Assembly (NCBI GenBank): GCA_035527895.1
Contig: DATKZQ010000016.1
Coordinates: 23,635 to 87,634, forward strand
Source: JADFWK01 sp035527895
GTDB taxonomy: Bacteria; Desulfobacterota; DSM-4660; Desulfatiglandales; B25-G16
Direction: 5' to 3'
DNA length: 64,000 nucleotides
Below are positions 52,258-60,045 of the stretch, one piece after another. The notes under the pieces were generated by a model. The model did not search any database. It was not told the DNA's origin and worked only from the letters and a program-made list of their open reading frames with translations. The position numbers and the translations under genes are program-made. Each line of letters starts with the position of its first letter. The stretch's first letter is position 1.

Positions 52258-53949
52258 GTGTACACCCACTTTTATAATCTAAACCAAGAGCCGTTTAACC
52301 CGAAGCTTACGGCGCGTTTTCTCTATCTGGGAGAACCTCATAAAGAGGCGCTGGCAACGCTTACCTACGCGGTGCAGGAGAGAAAAGGGTTTATCCTCCT
52401 GACCGGAGAACAAGGCACCGGCAAAACCGCAATGGTACAGGCATTGGTAAAGAACCTCGATTCCTCGTATCAGTACATCTACCTTCCAAACCCCGCCAAC
52501 CTGTCGCCCAAAGAGCTTCTCTTGCGGATAAGCACGCGCCTGGGATTCAGAAGTGAGTTCAGGTCTAAGGGCACGTTTCTGGCCCATTTTCAATCCTTTC
52601 TCGAAAAACTCTTTCAGCACCAGCAGACCGTGCTCTTGCTGGTTGATGATGCCCACGAGCTTTCCTTCGATCTTATGGAAGAAATCAGGCTTCTTTCAAA
52701 CATTGAGACTGCCGATCATAAATTGATTACTGTAGTGCTTGTGGGCAGACCTGAGTTAAATGACAAGTTGAGCCAATGGAGGTGCGAGCCTCTTCGGCAG
52801 CGAATCAATATCCGTCACCACCTGAGACCTTTGCACGAGGAGGAAACACGGGAATACATCGCAACCCGGCTCAGGGCAGCCGGTGCCGAAAAAGAATATA
52901 AGGTATTTCCCAGAAATACGATAAAAGCCCTTTTCCAATACACGCAAGGCCTCCCTAAGAGGATCAACATCCTCGCAGACAGGGTCTTCCAGTTGGGCTA
53001 CACTGAGCGAGCGCATAAAATATCGCCTGTGCTCGTCAAAAAGGCCTTCCGAAGTATTCAAAAGGAAACGCCCTTATCACACACAATGTGGCAAAACCAG
53101 AACCAATCTGGCCCGAGAAAGGCCGCTTCCGGGCCTTACAGAAGGCGATGGAAAAGGGCTGCTTTGCTCTTAATAGCCTTGGCTTTTGGTTTTTCTCTGT
53201 ACACAGAAAGGCCGGTCTTGCTCCGCCAATTCGTGGAACGGGTACCTGTCTTTCTTAAGCTCAAGACCGAAGGCGTCATAAAATCTGGCAACGCCCCCAT
53301 CAAGAAAGCGGCAGATGGAGTAGCTCGGAAGCTTTCGGATTATTCAAAAAAGGCGACTACGTACTACAAGATAATCAAACAGGAAGCCGAAGAGAGCCAG
53401 ATTAACCTGGATGCCCTTGTTACGCTTGCTGAGGCATCTCAGTACTCAACAGAAGCCGCAGACCAGGGAGGCATGGCTTCGTGGGTGACAATAGTCACCA
53501 GGAAAGGCGATACTTTAACTTCATTGGCTATACGAGCTTATGGCTTTGTGAACAGAACAATTCTAGACCTCTTGATGAGAAATAACCCGGAAATAGTAAA
53601 TGTAGATCGTATTGAGGGCGGAAAAAAGGTCTTTTTTCCACCTCTTTTCGAAACAAGGAATAATTCGCCCTATACCGTACATATCGCCTCGTATAAACCT
53701 ATTAGATATGCGGAGGACAGATTTCAAATGCTGATCCATGATCGATACGACCCCTCTATCATACCCATCCAGATTCCCCGAAAGGGAAGATTCTACAGGG
53801 TAACCGTGGGCAGCTTTCGAGATATGAAGGAGGCCCGGGACTATGCCTCTGCGATTCTGGCAAAGGGCATCTCTGACTACGCCCAACCCATAAGGATTTA
53901 TGATGAGGAGGCAAAGGATCGGCTCTCACAGAGTACACAGAGTCGCTGA
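52258..53949 (+). CDS. XrtA-associated secretion ATPase (ExeA-like) with LysM-like and SPOR domains
   Basis: 563 residues. Starts YTHFYNLNQEPFNPKLTARFLY, the start of the PEP-CTERM-locus ATPase family. Walker A GEQGTGKT (50-57), Walker B LLLVDDAHE (about 126-134). A single TM follows near 302-318 (ALLLIALAFGFSLY). The periplasmic part has a LysM-like block WVTIVTRKGDTLTSLAIRAYG (read about 409-429) and a SPOR-like end (about 471-545, VHIASYKPIRYAED and YRVTVGSFRDMKEARDYA), both suited to binding peptidoglycan. The GTG start is chosen because the conserved N-terminus begins there; it has no clear ribosome binding site since repeat DNA ends just before it. Confidence 0.88.
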   Translation: MYTHFYNLNQEPFNPKLTARFLYLGEPHKEALATLTYAVQERKGFILLTGEQGTGKTAMVQALVKNLDSSYQYIYLPNPANLSPKELLLRISTRLGFRSEFRSKGTFLAHFQSFLEKLFQHQQTVLLLVDDAHELSFDLMEEIRLLSNIETADHKLITVVLVGRPELNDKLSQWRCEPLRQRINIRHHLRPLHEEETREYIATRLRAAGAEKEYKVFPRNTIKALFQYTQGLPKRINILADRVFQLGYTERAHKISPVLVKKAFRSIQKETPLSHTMWQNQNQSGPRKAASGPYRRRWKRAALLLIALAFGFSLYTERPVLLRQFVERVPVFLKLKTEGVIKSGNAPIKKAADGVARKLSDYSKKATTYYKIIKQEAEESQINLDALVTLAEASQYSTEAADQGGMASWVTIVTRKGDTLTSLAIRAYGFVNRTILDLLMRNNPEIVNVDRIEGGKKVFFPPLFETRNNSPYTVHIASYKPIRYAEDRFQMLIHDRYDPSIIPIQIPRKGRFYRVTVGSFRDMKEARDYASAILAKGISDYAQPIRIYDEEAKDRLSQSTQSR

Positions 53950-54030
53950 GTTACTGATCTGAATTCCTGAGAAGGGAATTCAGATCAAACTGACATCCTG
54001 CTGCGCAGGATATCACTATGTAATTCAATC

Positions 54031-54135
54031 AGTTGTCATCGCAGATTATTAAGACTGCCATAAGCGTGCATGAAGTTATGCTCAAGGACGGTATTAGTAG
54101 AATAATCAATGCCCCGGAAGGGGCTGATTGATTGA
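54031..54135 (+). pseudogene. Remnant of a GxxExxY-family gene, large internal deletion
   Basis: NQLSSQIIKTAISVHE is followed directly by VMLKDGISRIINA, joining the N- and C-terminal ends of the family with everything between removed. Confidence 0.55.
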
Positions 54136-54152
54136 CCTGATCTTTCGCCCCT

Positions 54153-54185
54153 GCCTCGTTAAATGCGCAGCCTATTTAACCGGGG
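54153..54185. repeat. CCCYGT...ACWGGG hairpin, TTAAAT subtype
   Basis: GCCTCGTTAAATGC / GCCTATTTAACCGGGG; compared with 49503 the third base pair changed on one side and the loop differs. Confidence 0.72.
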
Positions 54186-54289
54186 TCAAAAGACCAGGTC
54201 AAAAAGATACCCTCAGAGGCCTCTGGGAGCTCGAGCGACCCTTCGGGAGCGGGCGAGAGTACAACAGTAATGTTTTCAAAAGGAAGTCC

Positions 54290-55117
54290 ATGGGAAAGAT
54301 AACAAACGCATTTGAACGATACCAAAGAGAAAAAACCGTAAAGACCGAAAGACTCCCTATCGGGAAGCCCGAAGATTTTGCCCCGGAGGAAGCCGTGTCA
54401 CCTCTGGTTCATGAAACCTTCTTGCATAGGGGCTTCGACCCGAAGTTGGTCGTCCTTTCCGCGCCCGAGTCCTTGGAGGCCGAAAACTTCAAGATGCTGA
54501 AATCTCAGATTCTCTACCCAAAAGAAGGAGAAATACCAAAAACAATAATGGTGACGAGTGCATTTCCTGGTGAGGGCAAGACATTTGTTGCCGCCAACCT
54601 GGCGGTCAGTTTAGCGCAGGGCATCAATGAACATGTCTTGTTGGTTGACTCCGATCTTCGTAAGCCAAGCCTGAATAAGATGTTGGGTTATTCCAATGCA
54701 GAGGGGCTGTTTGAATACCTGACAGGTAAAAGAGAGCTCTCTGATCTTATTATCAGAACAAGAATCGAAAAACTCTCGCTCCTGGTTGGAGGAAGATCGT
54801 CTACTCATCCGGGAGAATTATTGTCTTCTAAGAGAATGAATGAGTTCTTGCAGGAAGTCAAGGGTCGGTACGGGGACCGCTTTGTTATTCTCGATGCAAC
54901 GCCAAGCCAGATTACCGCCGAGACAAAGGTCTTAGGCAATTACGTGGATGCAATCATATTTGTGGTGATGGCCGGAAAATCACCGAGGGAAACTATTCAA
55001 AGGAGCATCGAAGATTTGGGCAAGAAAAAAGTGGTCGGAATTGTTTTTAACGGATACAGCCAGAGCCGTAAACCCTATTATAAGTATTATAAGCGATACT
55101 ATGGAAAATCAACGTGA
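54290..55117 (+). CDS. XrtA-associated tyrosine autokinase (BY-kinase)
   Basis: 275 residues from the ATG at 54290 (AGGAAG upstream). Walker A VTSAFPGEGKTFVAANLA (about 85-102), Walker A' LLVDSDLRKPSLNKML, Walker B FVILDATPSQ, and a C-terminal Tyr cluster PYYKYYKRYYGKST that is the autophosphorylation tail. This is the stand-alone cytoplasmic kinase form that works with the Wzz-like protein at 49642. Family members often read D at the end of Walker B as DxxP; here it is DATPSQ. Longer frames upstream run through repeats. Confidence 0.92.
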   Translation: MGKITNAFERYQREKTVKTERLPIGKPEDFAPEEAVSPLVHETFLHRGFDPKLVVLSAPESLEAENFKMLKSQILYPKEGEIPKTIMVTSAFPGEGKTFVAANLAVSLAQGINEHVLLVDSDLRKPSLNKMLGYSNAEGLFEYLTGKRELSDLIIRTRIEKLSLLVGGRSSTHPGELLSSKRMNEFLQEVKGRYGDRFVILDATPSQITAETKVLGNYVDAIIFVVMAGKSPRETIQRSIEDLGKKKVVGIVFNGYSQSRKPYYKYYKRYYGKST

Positions 55118-55297
55118 GTGATGACAGAAACTGCTAGCAAGCAAAGCGTATACTCCAAATCGGCCCATTAAGACCTAACCTGGTAGCACTCCAGCCTCCT
55201 GTTTGATCTTGTTGTTACTTACATACAATACTTCAGTCAACAACCACCCTAAAAAGGCTGGCTTGGTTTTGACCCTAAAAGGGTCTTTAATCTCTCA

Positions 55298-55326
55298 CCC
55301 CAGTACGATGCACGGCACCTACGGGG
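55298..55326. repeat. CCCYGT...ACWGGG hairpin, TGC/GCA subtype
   Basis: As read on the minus strand: CCCC-GTA-gg-TGC-CGT-GCA-tcg-TAC-t-GGGG, two separate stems. Confidence 0.65.
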
Positions 55327-55424
55327 CAGGCGGAGCACTCAAAGGCACAGAGAATCAAGATTTTCTCAGAATACACAAATGATATCTCTCACAGAGCTCA
55401 CGGAGCACTCAGAGAAAAGCTTTT

Positions 55425-55496
55425 GATCGCTTAAAAACCCCGCGCAGCGGGGATCCCAATAAAGGCATATTGGGCCCAATGAGAAGCCGTAAATAA
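55425..55496 (+). repeat. Truncated cloverleaf repeat with changed hairpin 2
   Basis: GATCGCTTAAAAA, hairpin 1 CCCCGC-GCA-GCGGGG, hairpin 2 CCCAATA-AAGGCA-TATTGGG; stops in hairpin 3. Hairpin 2 has a third stem sequence, again fully paired. Confidence 0.78.
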
Positions 55497-55537
55497 TGTC
55501 TCTCACAAAGTCCACAGAGCACTCAGAGAAGAGCTTT

Positions 55538-55599
55538 GATTGCTTACCATGCCCCTATCGGGGCGTTCAATCACGCTGCGCGGGATTGGGTAAGCAATC
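55538..55599 (+). repeat. Cloverleaf repeat subfamily II lacking hairpin 3
   Basis: GATTGCTTACC/GGTAAGCAATC outer stem around hairpin 1 (GCCCC-TATC-GGGGC) and hairpin 2 (CAATCACGCTGCGCGGGATTG); hairpin 3 is cleanly absent. Confidence 0.82.
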
Positions 55600-56184
55600 G
55601 AATTCCTTATTTTCTAACTTTGTGCACCCTGTGGGCTCAAGCGATCCTGAGTAGGGTCGAAGGAGAGCGGGCGAGAGATAAGAATTCAGAACCCAATGAA
55701 CTGAATTTCATAGCTTGGACCATCAGCTGAGCTAATGGTTTATGGTATTAATTGAGGCTTCAGGAACCTGATTTGTTGACATGGCACAGTTTTTGATGCT
55801 GATGTAAAAGATAGTGTTTTTTCCAGATAGGAAATCTGGCGGGTCAAAGGCATGTGACAATATGGTTTCTCCATGGAGGCAAAACGATGTGTGCCAATCA
55901 CCACAGAGACACAGAGGGCACAGAGTGTTTTTGTCTTTTTGGCCGATCGGGATCAGGATCGGCCAAAAGCCACTGCCCTTCGGGCAAGGCGGCGTATGTA
56001 GTGCCTCCCAGTGCGAGATTTGGCCAGATTGGGCGCACTCATCATCTCATGTGTCAGCAAAAGGATATATCCCTGCCCCGCATAGCGGGGCTGAGGATTT
56101 TGATTTGGCGGCATCTCGCGCCAAATCAAAAAATCACCCCCCTCAGTGCACTCAGTGTCTCTGTGGTGAAATTAGACTGAAATC

Positions 56185-57582
56185 ATGATCAGATTATTCC
56201 GACAATATATCTCTCCAAGGAAGACAATCTTCATTATCGGTGAAGGCCTCCTTATTTTTCTGGCAGTCTCCCTGGCATCCCATTTCGTTTTGGGCAGAGA
56301 TACCTCCGTGCTAAGCATGCTGGGAAATATCTGGCATAAGGTGCTTCTCATAACAGCTATCGCTCAGCTCAGCTTGTATTTCAATGATCTCTACGAGTCT
56401 GAAATGAGTGGCACTAACATCGATCTGGCCGCTCGATTGATACAGTCGGTAGGGATCACCTCTATTGCCCTGGCGATTATTTACTTTTTCTGGCCGGATA
56501 TGATTATCGGAAGATGGATATTTTTTGTAAGCCTTGTTTTTCTCCTTCTCTTCTTAGTCTCCTGGCGTATTCTTTACTCAATTGCTATCAGTAAAAAACT
56601 GCTTGCGGAGAGGGCAATCATGATAGGCTCGGACGAATTGGCACGAGATATAATTCATCAGATAGAGACAAGCAAGGACCTCAGCTATAACATCAGCTCT
56701 ATCATCACCCGCAATAACCAGCACGGCGCTGATGGGAAGCTCAATGGATTTTGCCTTCACTTCGGTTTCGATCACATCTTTGATGTTGCGGTGGCAGAAA
56801 ACGTTAAAAGCGTAATCGTTGCTTTGGACGAAAAGCGCGGTATTTTCCCTGTGGAGCAACTCCTGAAGTGCAAAGTGAACGGGATAAACGTCATTGACGG
56901 AGAGAGCTTCTTTGAGAGAGTCACCGGCAAACTTCTGGTTGAAAAAATTAGTCCGAGTTGGCTCATCTTTTCCGACGGCTTCGCAAAGTCAAAAACCTCC
57001 AGGGCTGTGAAAAGATTGGTGGACTTCCTGCTTTCAGCTCTTTTGCTGGTTTTGCTTTCCCCTCTCATGCTCATAGTTGCAGTTGCCATCAAATTGGCTT
57101 CACAAGGCCCTGCCCTATTCTCTCAGAAACGGGTTGGAGAAAATGGAAAGGTATATACACTTTACAAATTTCGTTCTATGATAGCCGATGCGGAAAAGGA
57201 ATCCGGCCCTGTATGGGCATCAGAAGACGACCCCAGGATCACCCGCGTGGGTAAGGTTATCAGAAAACTTCGCATCGATGAGTTTCCGCAGTTATGGAAT
57301 GTTTTCAAGGGGGACATGAGTTTTGTGGGGCCCAGGCCCGAACGGCCGCATTTCGTTGAGGAACTTGGAAAGAAAATTCCTTACTACAGTGAGAGATTTA
57401 CCGTCAAACCCGGGATCACCGGATGGGCCCAGGTCAAATACCCTTATGGGGCCTCCGAGCACGACGCCCTGGAAAAATTGAAGTACGACCTTTATTACGT
57501 TAAGAATATGTCTCTTGTTATGGATCTGATGGTTGTTTTTCATACCGTTAAGATTGTCTTACTTGGGAGAGGGTCAAGGTAG
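56185..57582 (+). CDS. XrtA/PEP-CTERM system sugar transferase (undecaprenyl-phosphate glycosyl-1-P transferase)
   Basis: 465 residues. Four or five N-terminal TM helices (about 10-115), a CoA/NAD-like middle region (MIGSDELARDIIHQIETSKD, about 148-167), then TM LLSALLLVLLSPLMLIVAVA (about 281-300) and the bacterial sugar transferase catalytic domain: SQKRVGENGKVYTLYKFRSM (read 312-331), LRKLRIDEFPQLWNV type KLRIDEFPQLWNVFKGDMS (about 362-380), VGPRPERPHF and VKPGITGWAQ. It loads the first sugar phosphate on undecaprenyl phosphate. Family of PEP-CTERM/XrtA loci. Confidence 0.93.
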   Translation: MIRLFRQYISPRKTIFIIGEGLLIFLAVSLASHFVLGRDTSVLSMLGNIWHKVLLITAIAQLSLYFNDLYESEMSGTNIDLAARLIQSVGITSIALAIIYFFWPDMIIGRWIFFVSLVFLLLFLVSWRILYSIAISKKLLAERAIMIGSDELARDIIHQIETSKDLSYNISSIITRNNQHGADGKLNGFCLHFGFDHIFDVAVAENVKSVIVALDEKRGIFPVEQLLKCKVNGINVIDGESFFERVTGKLLVEKISPSWLIFSDGFAKSKTSRAVKRLVDFLLSALLLVLLSPLMLIVAVAIKLASQGPALFSQKRVGENGKVYTLYKFRSMIADAEKESGPVWASEDDPRITRVGKVIRKLRIDEFPQLWNVFKGDMSFVGPRPERPHFVEELGKKIPYYSERFTVKPGITGWAQVKYPYGASEHDALEKLKYDLYYVKNMSLVMDLMVVFHTVKIVLLGRGSR

Positions 57583-57781
57583 CAGCTTGTCAGCGATCAG
57601 CACTCAGCTTTCAGCCGTATTACTAATCCCTAGACACTGATAAGTGACCGCTTCAAAGAAAGCGTAAACACACTATTTCATACATATTTCCAATTGGTTA
57701 TATGCTATTATGCGATGTAACTCAAGGGGCGGAGCTGTGTAAAAACCACCTCATGTTACTTAGACAGGATTTACAGGCCTG

Positions 57782-57967
57782 CCCTGGCGCAACGTTTTGA
57801 CCTTAATATCAAGGCCTATTGGTTCTTTCAAATATTGGATATAAAACACCATAATCGCGATGCCAGCCCGCCCTAGCGCAACGACACAGGAACATTATCA
57901 TGCTTTGTAAAGATTACGGTATCCATACATATAAACCCACTCTTTCAAAGCCAGGTCTGGGCCAGGG
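57782..57967 (-). repeat. CCCTGGC/GCCAGGG-ended repeat, reverse, apparently doubled
   Basis: CCCTGGCGCAACG (57782) ... CGCCCTAGCGCAACGAC (57869) ... GCCAGGTCTGGGCCAGGG (57950-57967): a second internal right-type end suggests two copies fused. Confidence 0.7.
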
Positions 57968-57969
57968 AT

Positions 57970-58080
57970 TAGGGGGATCCCTTTCGCCCTTCCCGCCTGC
58001 CCGCCATCGCGAGCCGCTCAGGCGAGGCGGGCGGGGAGGAAAGGACGAAACCACCATCCGTCCTACGGACGGAAGTTGCT
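57970..58080. repeat. GGGGGATCC...CGGACGGAAG repeat (copy 1)
   Basis: GGGGGATCCCTTTCGCCCTT, a GCCTGCCCGCC...GGCGGGCGGG hairpin with CGAGCCGCTCAGGCGAGG loop, then CGAAACCACCATCCGTCC. Nearly the same as 62183-62290; the GCCCGCC hairpin also occurs at 33166-33209. Confidence 0.72.
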
Positions 58081-58089
58081 GAAGAGCAT

Positions 58090-58123
58090 GCCCCGTTAAA
58101 TGCTTTAGCCTATTTAACTGGGG
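58090..58123. repeat. CCCYGT...ACWGGG hairpin inside a GxxExxY remnant
   Basis: GCCCCGTTAAATGCTTTAGCCTATTTAACTGGGG; the following codons GAAGTCCAATTAGTC... belong to the GxxExxY C-terminus, so the hairpin interrupts that gene. Confidence 0.72.
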
Positions 58124-58233
58124 AAGTCCAATTAGTCAATTACCTCAACGGCTTGGCGAGAGATATTGGCCTCCTAATCAACTTCGGCGCATCAGGCGTT
58201 GATGTCAAACGCAAATACCGACACCCCAAGTGA
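58124..58233 (+). pseudogene. C-terminal remnant of a GxxExxY-family gene
   Basis: EVQLVNYLNGLARDIGLLINFGASGVDVKRKYRHPK-stop, the end of the family; everything upstream is replaced by a CCCYGT hairpin and another repeat. Confidence 0.6.
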
Positions 58234-58318
58234 AGCATATAGGCCTTTTTCCGGCGCAGCCGGATTGGGATTTTCTCAGTTTCTTCTGGAAACTGAGAAA
58301 CCCAAAAATCCAATTAAT

Positions 58319-58416
58319 CCCTGGCCCAGACCTGGCTTACAATGGTTCAGTTCAATAGCTTCCAATCTCAGAATTCGCCAGCAATGACCCAATGAGCCAG
58401 TCATGTCGCGCCAGGG
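58319..58416 (+). repeat. CCCTGGC/GCCAGGG-ended repeat (copy 9)
   Basis: 98 bp with the TTCAATAGCTTCCAATC inner type and GTCGCGCCAGGG end; its right flank merges with the inverted end of the composite element. Confidence 0.85.
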
Positions 58417-58548
58417 CAGGCCTGTAAATCCTGTCTAAAAAACAAAGAATGAAATCAGTAACAAAATGATCCAGCTTCCAAGCAAAACAAAGATACTCAA
58501 GAAACCTCACCAACCTAACCATCTAACAAAACTTGGAGGTTGCATCTA

Positions 58549-58872
58549 ATGGCACTATCTTCTAACGAAAACAAAGCATTGAGGGCACTAAAGAATATCC
58601 TGGCAGAGAAATACAGCATTTTGGATTTCAGAATATATGGATCCAAGGCCAAGGGCACTGATGTACAGGGCTCCGATATCGATATCATGATTGTTCTCGA
58701 AGATCACTCGCCAGCTATAGAATTTGAAATTGATGACCTGATTTTTGACGTTAATCTGAAATACGATTGCTTTATTTCTGCGCTTTACTTCGGTCGTAAT
58801 GAGCTAGAATTCGGACCGCTCGCTGAGTCACCTATCTACAAAAAAATCATGCAGGAAGGAGTTCGTCTGTGA
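58549..58872 (+). CDS. Minimal nucleotidyltransferase (MNT) of a toxin-antitoxin pair
   Basis: 107 residues. GSKAKGTDVQGSDIDIMIVLE (about 31-51) is the GSxxxGxxxxxSDID nucleotidyltransferase motif with both Asp metal ligands. GGAGG at 58534-58538 with the ATG at 58549. Its HEPN partner would be expected next, but only a fragment remains (58869). In known systems the MNT protein silences the HEPN RNase by adding nucleotides. Confidence 0.8.
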   Translation: MALSSNENKALRALKNILAEKYSILDFRIYGSKAKGTDVQGSDIDIMIVLEDHSPAIEFEIDDLIFDVNLKYDCFISALYFGRNELEFGPLAESPIYKKIMQEGVRL

Positions 58873-59069
58873 ACGCCTCAGAAAAAAGACGAGAACTTGC
58901 CTTGTATCGTTGCGTTCTACGAAATATGGAAAAACTTCTTTACACCTTTGTGGTTATTGCTGAATATATAAGAAGGATCATAAGGCAACACATCCATTAT
59001 TTTACCCGCCTACGCAGAAAGCCACGGGCTTGCCCGTGGATGAATGCTAGGCAGGGTAATCCGTCATAG
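58869..59069 (+). pseudogene. Truncated partner of the MNT gene, cut by a 150-bp repeat
   Basis: A GTG overlapping the MNT stop starts NASEKRRELALYRCVLRNMEK..., about 44 residues, and then the frame enters the multi-hairpin repeat (FTRLRRKPRACPWMNA is repeat-derived). Probably the N-terminus of a HEPN protein, but too short to be certain. Confidence 0.55.
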
Positions 59070-59093
59070 TCCTATTGGGACGAAGGCGGATAT
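59003..59093 (-). repeat. Multi-hairpin 150-bp repeat (copy 3), partial, reverse
   Basis: Holds the TACCCGCCTACGCAGAAAG end, the CCACGGGC/GCCCGTGG and CCTATTGGGACGAAGGCGG parts; lacks the GGAGCCCCACGCGC half. Confidence 0.85.
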
Positions 59094-59104
59094 GGGAGCA
59101 CATT

Positions 59105-59299
59105 ATGAAAACCATACAGACACAACTACCTGAACAAATTTATAAAAAGGCTTTGGATTTAGTAAACCAGGGATGGTTTCGAGATGAGCAAGACATTTTT
59201 TCTGAGGCGATTCGCCGGTACTTGGATTCTCACCGGCCTGATCTAATGGAAAAGTTTATTCGCGATGACGTAGAATGGGGTCTTCACGGTAATGATTAG
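59105..59299 (+). CDS. Ribbon-helix-helix antitoxin of a PIN (DUF3368) pair
   Basis: 64 residues. MKTIQTQLPEQIYKKALDLV then FRDEQDIFSEAIRRYLDSHRPDLMEKF resemble the small antitoxins encoded next to DUF3368 PIN toxins. GGGAG 8 nt before the ATG. Its partner is truncated (59292). Confidence 0.78.
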   Translation: MKTIQTQLPEQIYKKALDLVNQGWFRDEQDIFSEAIRRYLDSHRPDLMEKFIRDDVEWGLHGND

Positions 59300-59504
59300 G
59301 TCATCAACCAGGGTGATATGTGATGCAGGCCCGATTATCCACCTTGACGAAATCAACTGTCTCGATCTCCTTCATGATTTTGAAGAAATAATACCCTTTT
59401 CATTTGAAAAAGAAATAGTGGAGCATAGACCATCGGCCTTACATAGATCAGAGCTCACATTGAAACGGTATAGAGAATTTGATCCATTCTTTAGTTTGGA
59501 ATAA
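59292..59504 (+). pseudogene. Truncated DUF3368-type PIN toxin
   Basis: 70 residues; VICDAGPIIHLDEINCLDLLHDF is the first strand-helix of the PIN fold with its first Asp (D10), but the other acidic residues are missing because the frame ends after residue 70, where a BrnT-like gene begins. Overlaps the antitoxin by 8 nt. Confidence 0.65.
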
Positions 59505-59760
59505 CAAGAACCTTGAACACATTACCTCACATGATGTTAGGCCAGAGGAGGTTGAGGAAGTTTGTATGCGCAATCCGTTGATCTTAACTGCACCTTCCAA
59601 GGGAAAGAATCCAGTCTATTATGTATTGGGGCAAACTCAGTCTGGAAGATATCTTTTTTCTGTGATAATATCCTTTGGAAAAGGAAAAGGATATGTCGTT
59701 ACTGCTCGAAATATGACTAGCAATGAAAGAAGGAGATTTTTAAAATGGAGAAAGGAATGA
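59479..59760 (+). CDS. BrnT-like / DUF4258-type toxin
   Basis: 93 residues. SLVWNNKNLEHITSHDVRPEEVEEV (read about 4-28) and YYVLGQTQSGRYLFSVIISFGKGKGYVVTARNMTSNERRRFLKWRKE match the BrnT-like fold family. The start is a TTG at the junction with the truncated PIN gene; the original ATG may have been lost in the fusion event. Stop overlaps the antitoxin ATG (ATGA). Confidence 0.78.
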   Translation: MIHSLVWNNKNLEHITSHDVRPEEVEEVCMRNPLILTAPSKGKNPVYYVLGQTQSGRYLFSVIISFGKGKGYVVTARNMTSNERRRFLKWRKE

Positions 59761-60023
59761 AAATTCCTGAATTTAAAACAATAGAAGAGATGGCTAGATT
59801 TTGGAATACCCATGACATAACTGATTTTGAAAATCACCTTATAGAAGTGAAAGAACCACTTTTCGAGAACATGGAGAGTAGGATTATCTTATTGATGCTT
59901 GATTCTGAACAGTATGACAAATTGAAAAAGATTGCCGATCAAAAAAAACTGAACACAATATCTCTTGTAAATGAATGGGTGACTAAGCAGATTGAAGATG
60001 AAAGCAACCAGCTCTTGAGATAA
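59757..60023 (+). CDS. CopG-type antitoxin partner of the BrnT-like toxin
   Basis: 88 residues from the ATG at 59757, which shares ATGA with the toxin stop; AAAGGA is upstream. MKIPEFKTIEEMARFWNTHDITDF is the CopG_antitoxin start, and SEQYDKLKKIADQKKLNTISLVNEWVTKQI is a ribbon-helix-helix. Toxin-first order is normal for BrnTA-like systems. Confidence 0.82.
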   Translation: MKIPEFKTIEEMARFWNTHDITDFENHLIEVKEPLFENMESRIILLMLDSEQYDKLKKIADQKKLNTISLVNEWVTKQIEDESNQLLR

Positions 60024-60045
60024 TCTCCGCCCCAGCCCTTTTTTG

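Larger units (their letters stand above)
53950..54289. other. Gap with a second GxxExxY remnant and nested hairpins
   Basis: A GGAATTCAGATC-type palindrome (53958-53990) is followed by the remnant 54031-54135, a TTGACCTGATCTTT/GACCAGGTCAA inverted repeat enclosing a CCCYGT hairpin, and a CTCGAGCGACC...GCGGGCGAGAG segment. Confidence 0.65.
55118..56184. other. Repeat-filled gap of about 1.07 kb
   Basis: A GACCCTAAAAGGGTC hairpin (55271-55285), a CCCC-AGTACGATGCACGG hairpin (55298-55326), truncated and shortened cloverleaf copies (55425-55496 and 55538-55599), an ATAGCTTGGACCATCAGC hairpin (55711-55755), CACAGAGACACAGAG text and GGCGGCATCTCGCGCC hairpins (56109-56130). The sugar transferase starts just behind a CTCTGTGGTGAAAT repeat end. 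No gene seen. Confidence 0.7.
57760..58438. repeat. Composite element with 25-bp perfect inverted ends
   Basis: Arms at 57760-57784 and 58414-58438 are exact complements. No transposase inside. A related but shorter pair of ends, TTAGACAGGATTTACC and GGTAAATCCTGTC, bounds 62129-62421. Confidence 0.8.
57583..58548. other. Composite repeat region with 25-bp perfect inverted ends
   Basis: From 57760 to 58438 the DNA is bounded by a perfect 25-bp inverted repeat (TTAGACAGGATTTACAGG... and its complement). Inside: an inverted CCCTGGC-ended repeat, a GCCTGCCCGCC/GGCGGGCGG hairpin block shared with 62.2 kb, a CCCYGT hairpin, a GxxExxY remnant, a TTTCTCAGTTTC/GAAACTGAGAA hairpin (58273-58299) and a forward 97-bp repeat. 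Confidence 0.75.

Noticed and set aside
54128..54289. Longer N-terminus for the tyrosine kinase
   Set aside because: The upstream frame reads through a CCCYGT hairpin and a GCGGGCGAGAG repeat.
27415..55599. CRISPR array, from the many similar palindromes
   Set aside because: Copies are kilobases apart, in both orientations, with no regular spacers and no cas genes.
55840..55905. Possible riboswitch-like stretch before the sugar transferase
   Set aside because: I could not match it to a known consensus, and repeats separate it from the gene.
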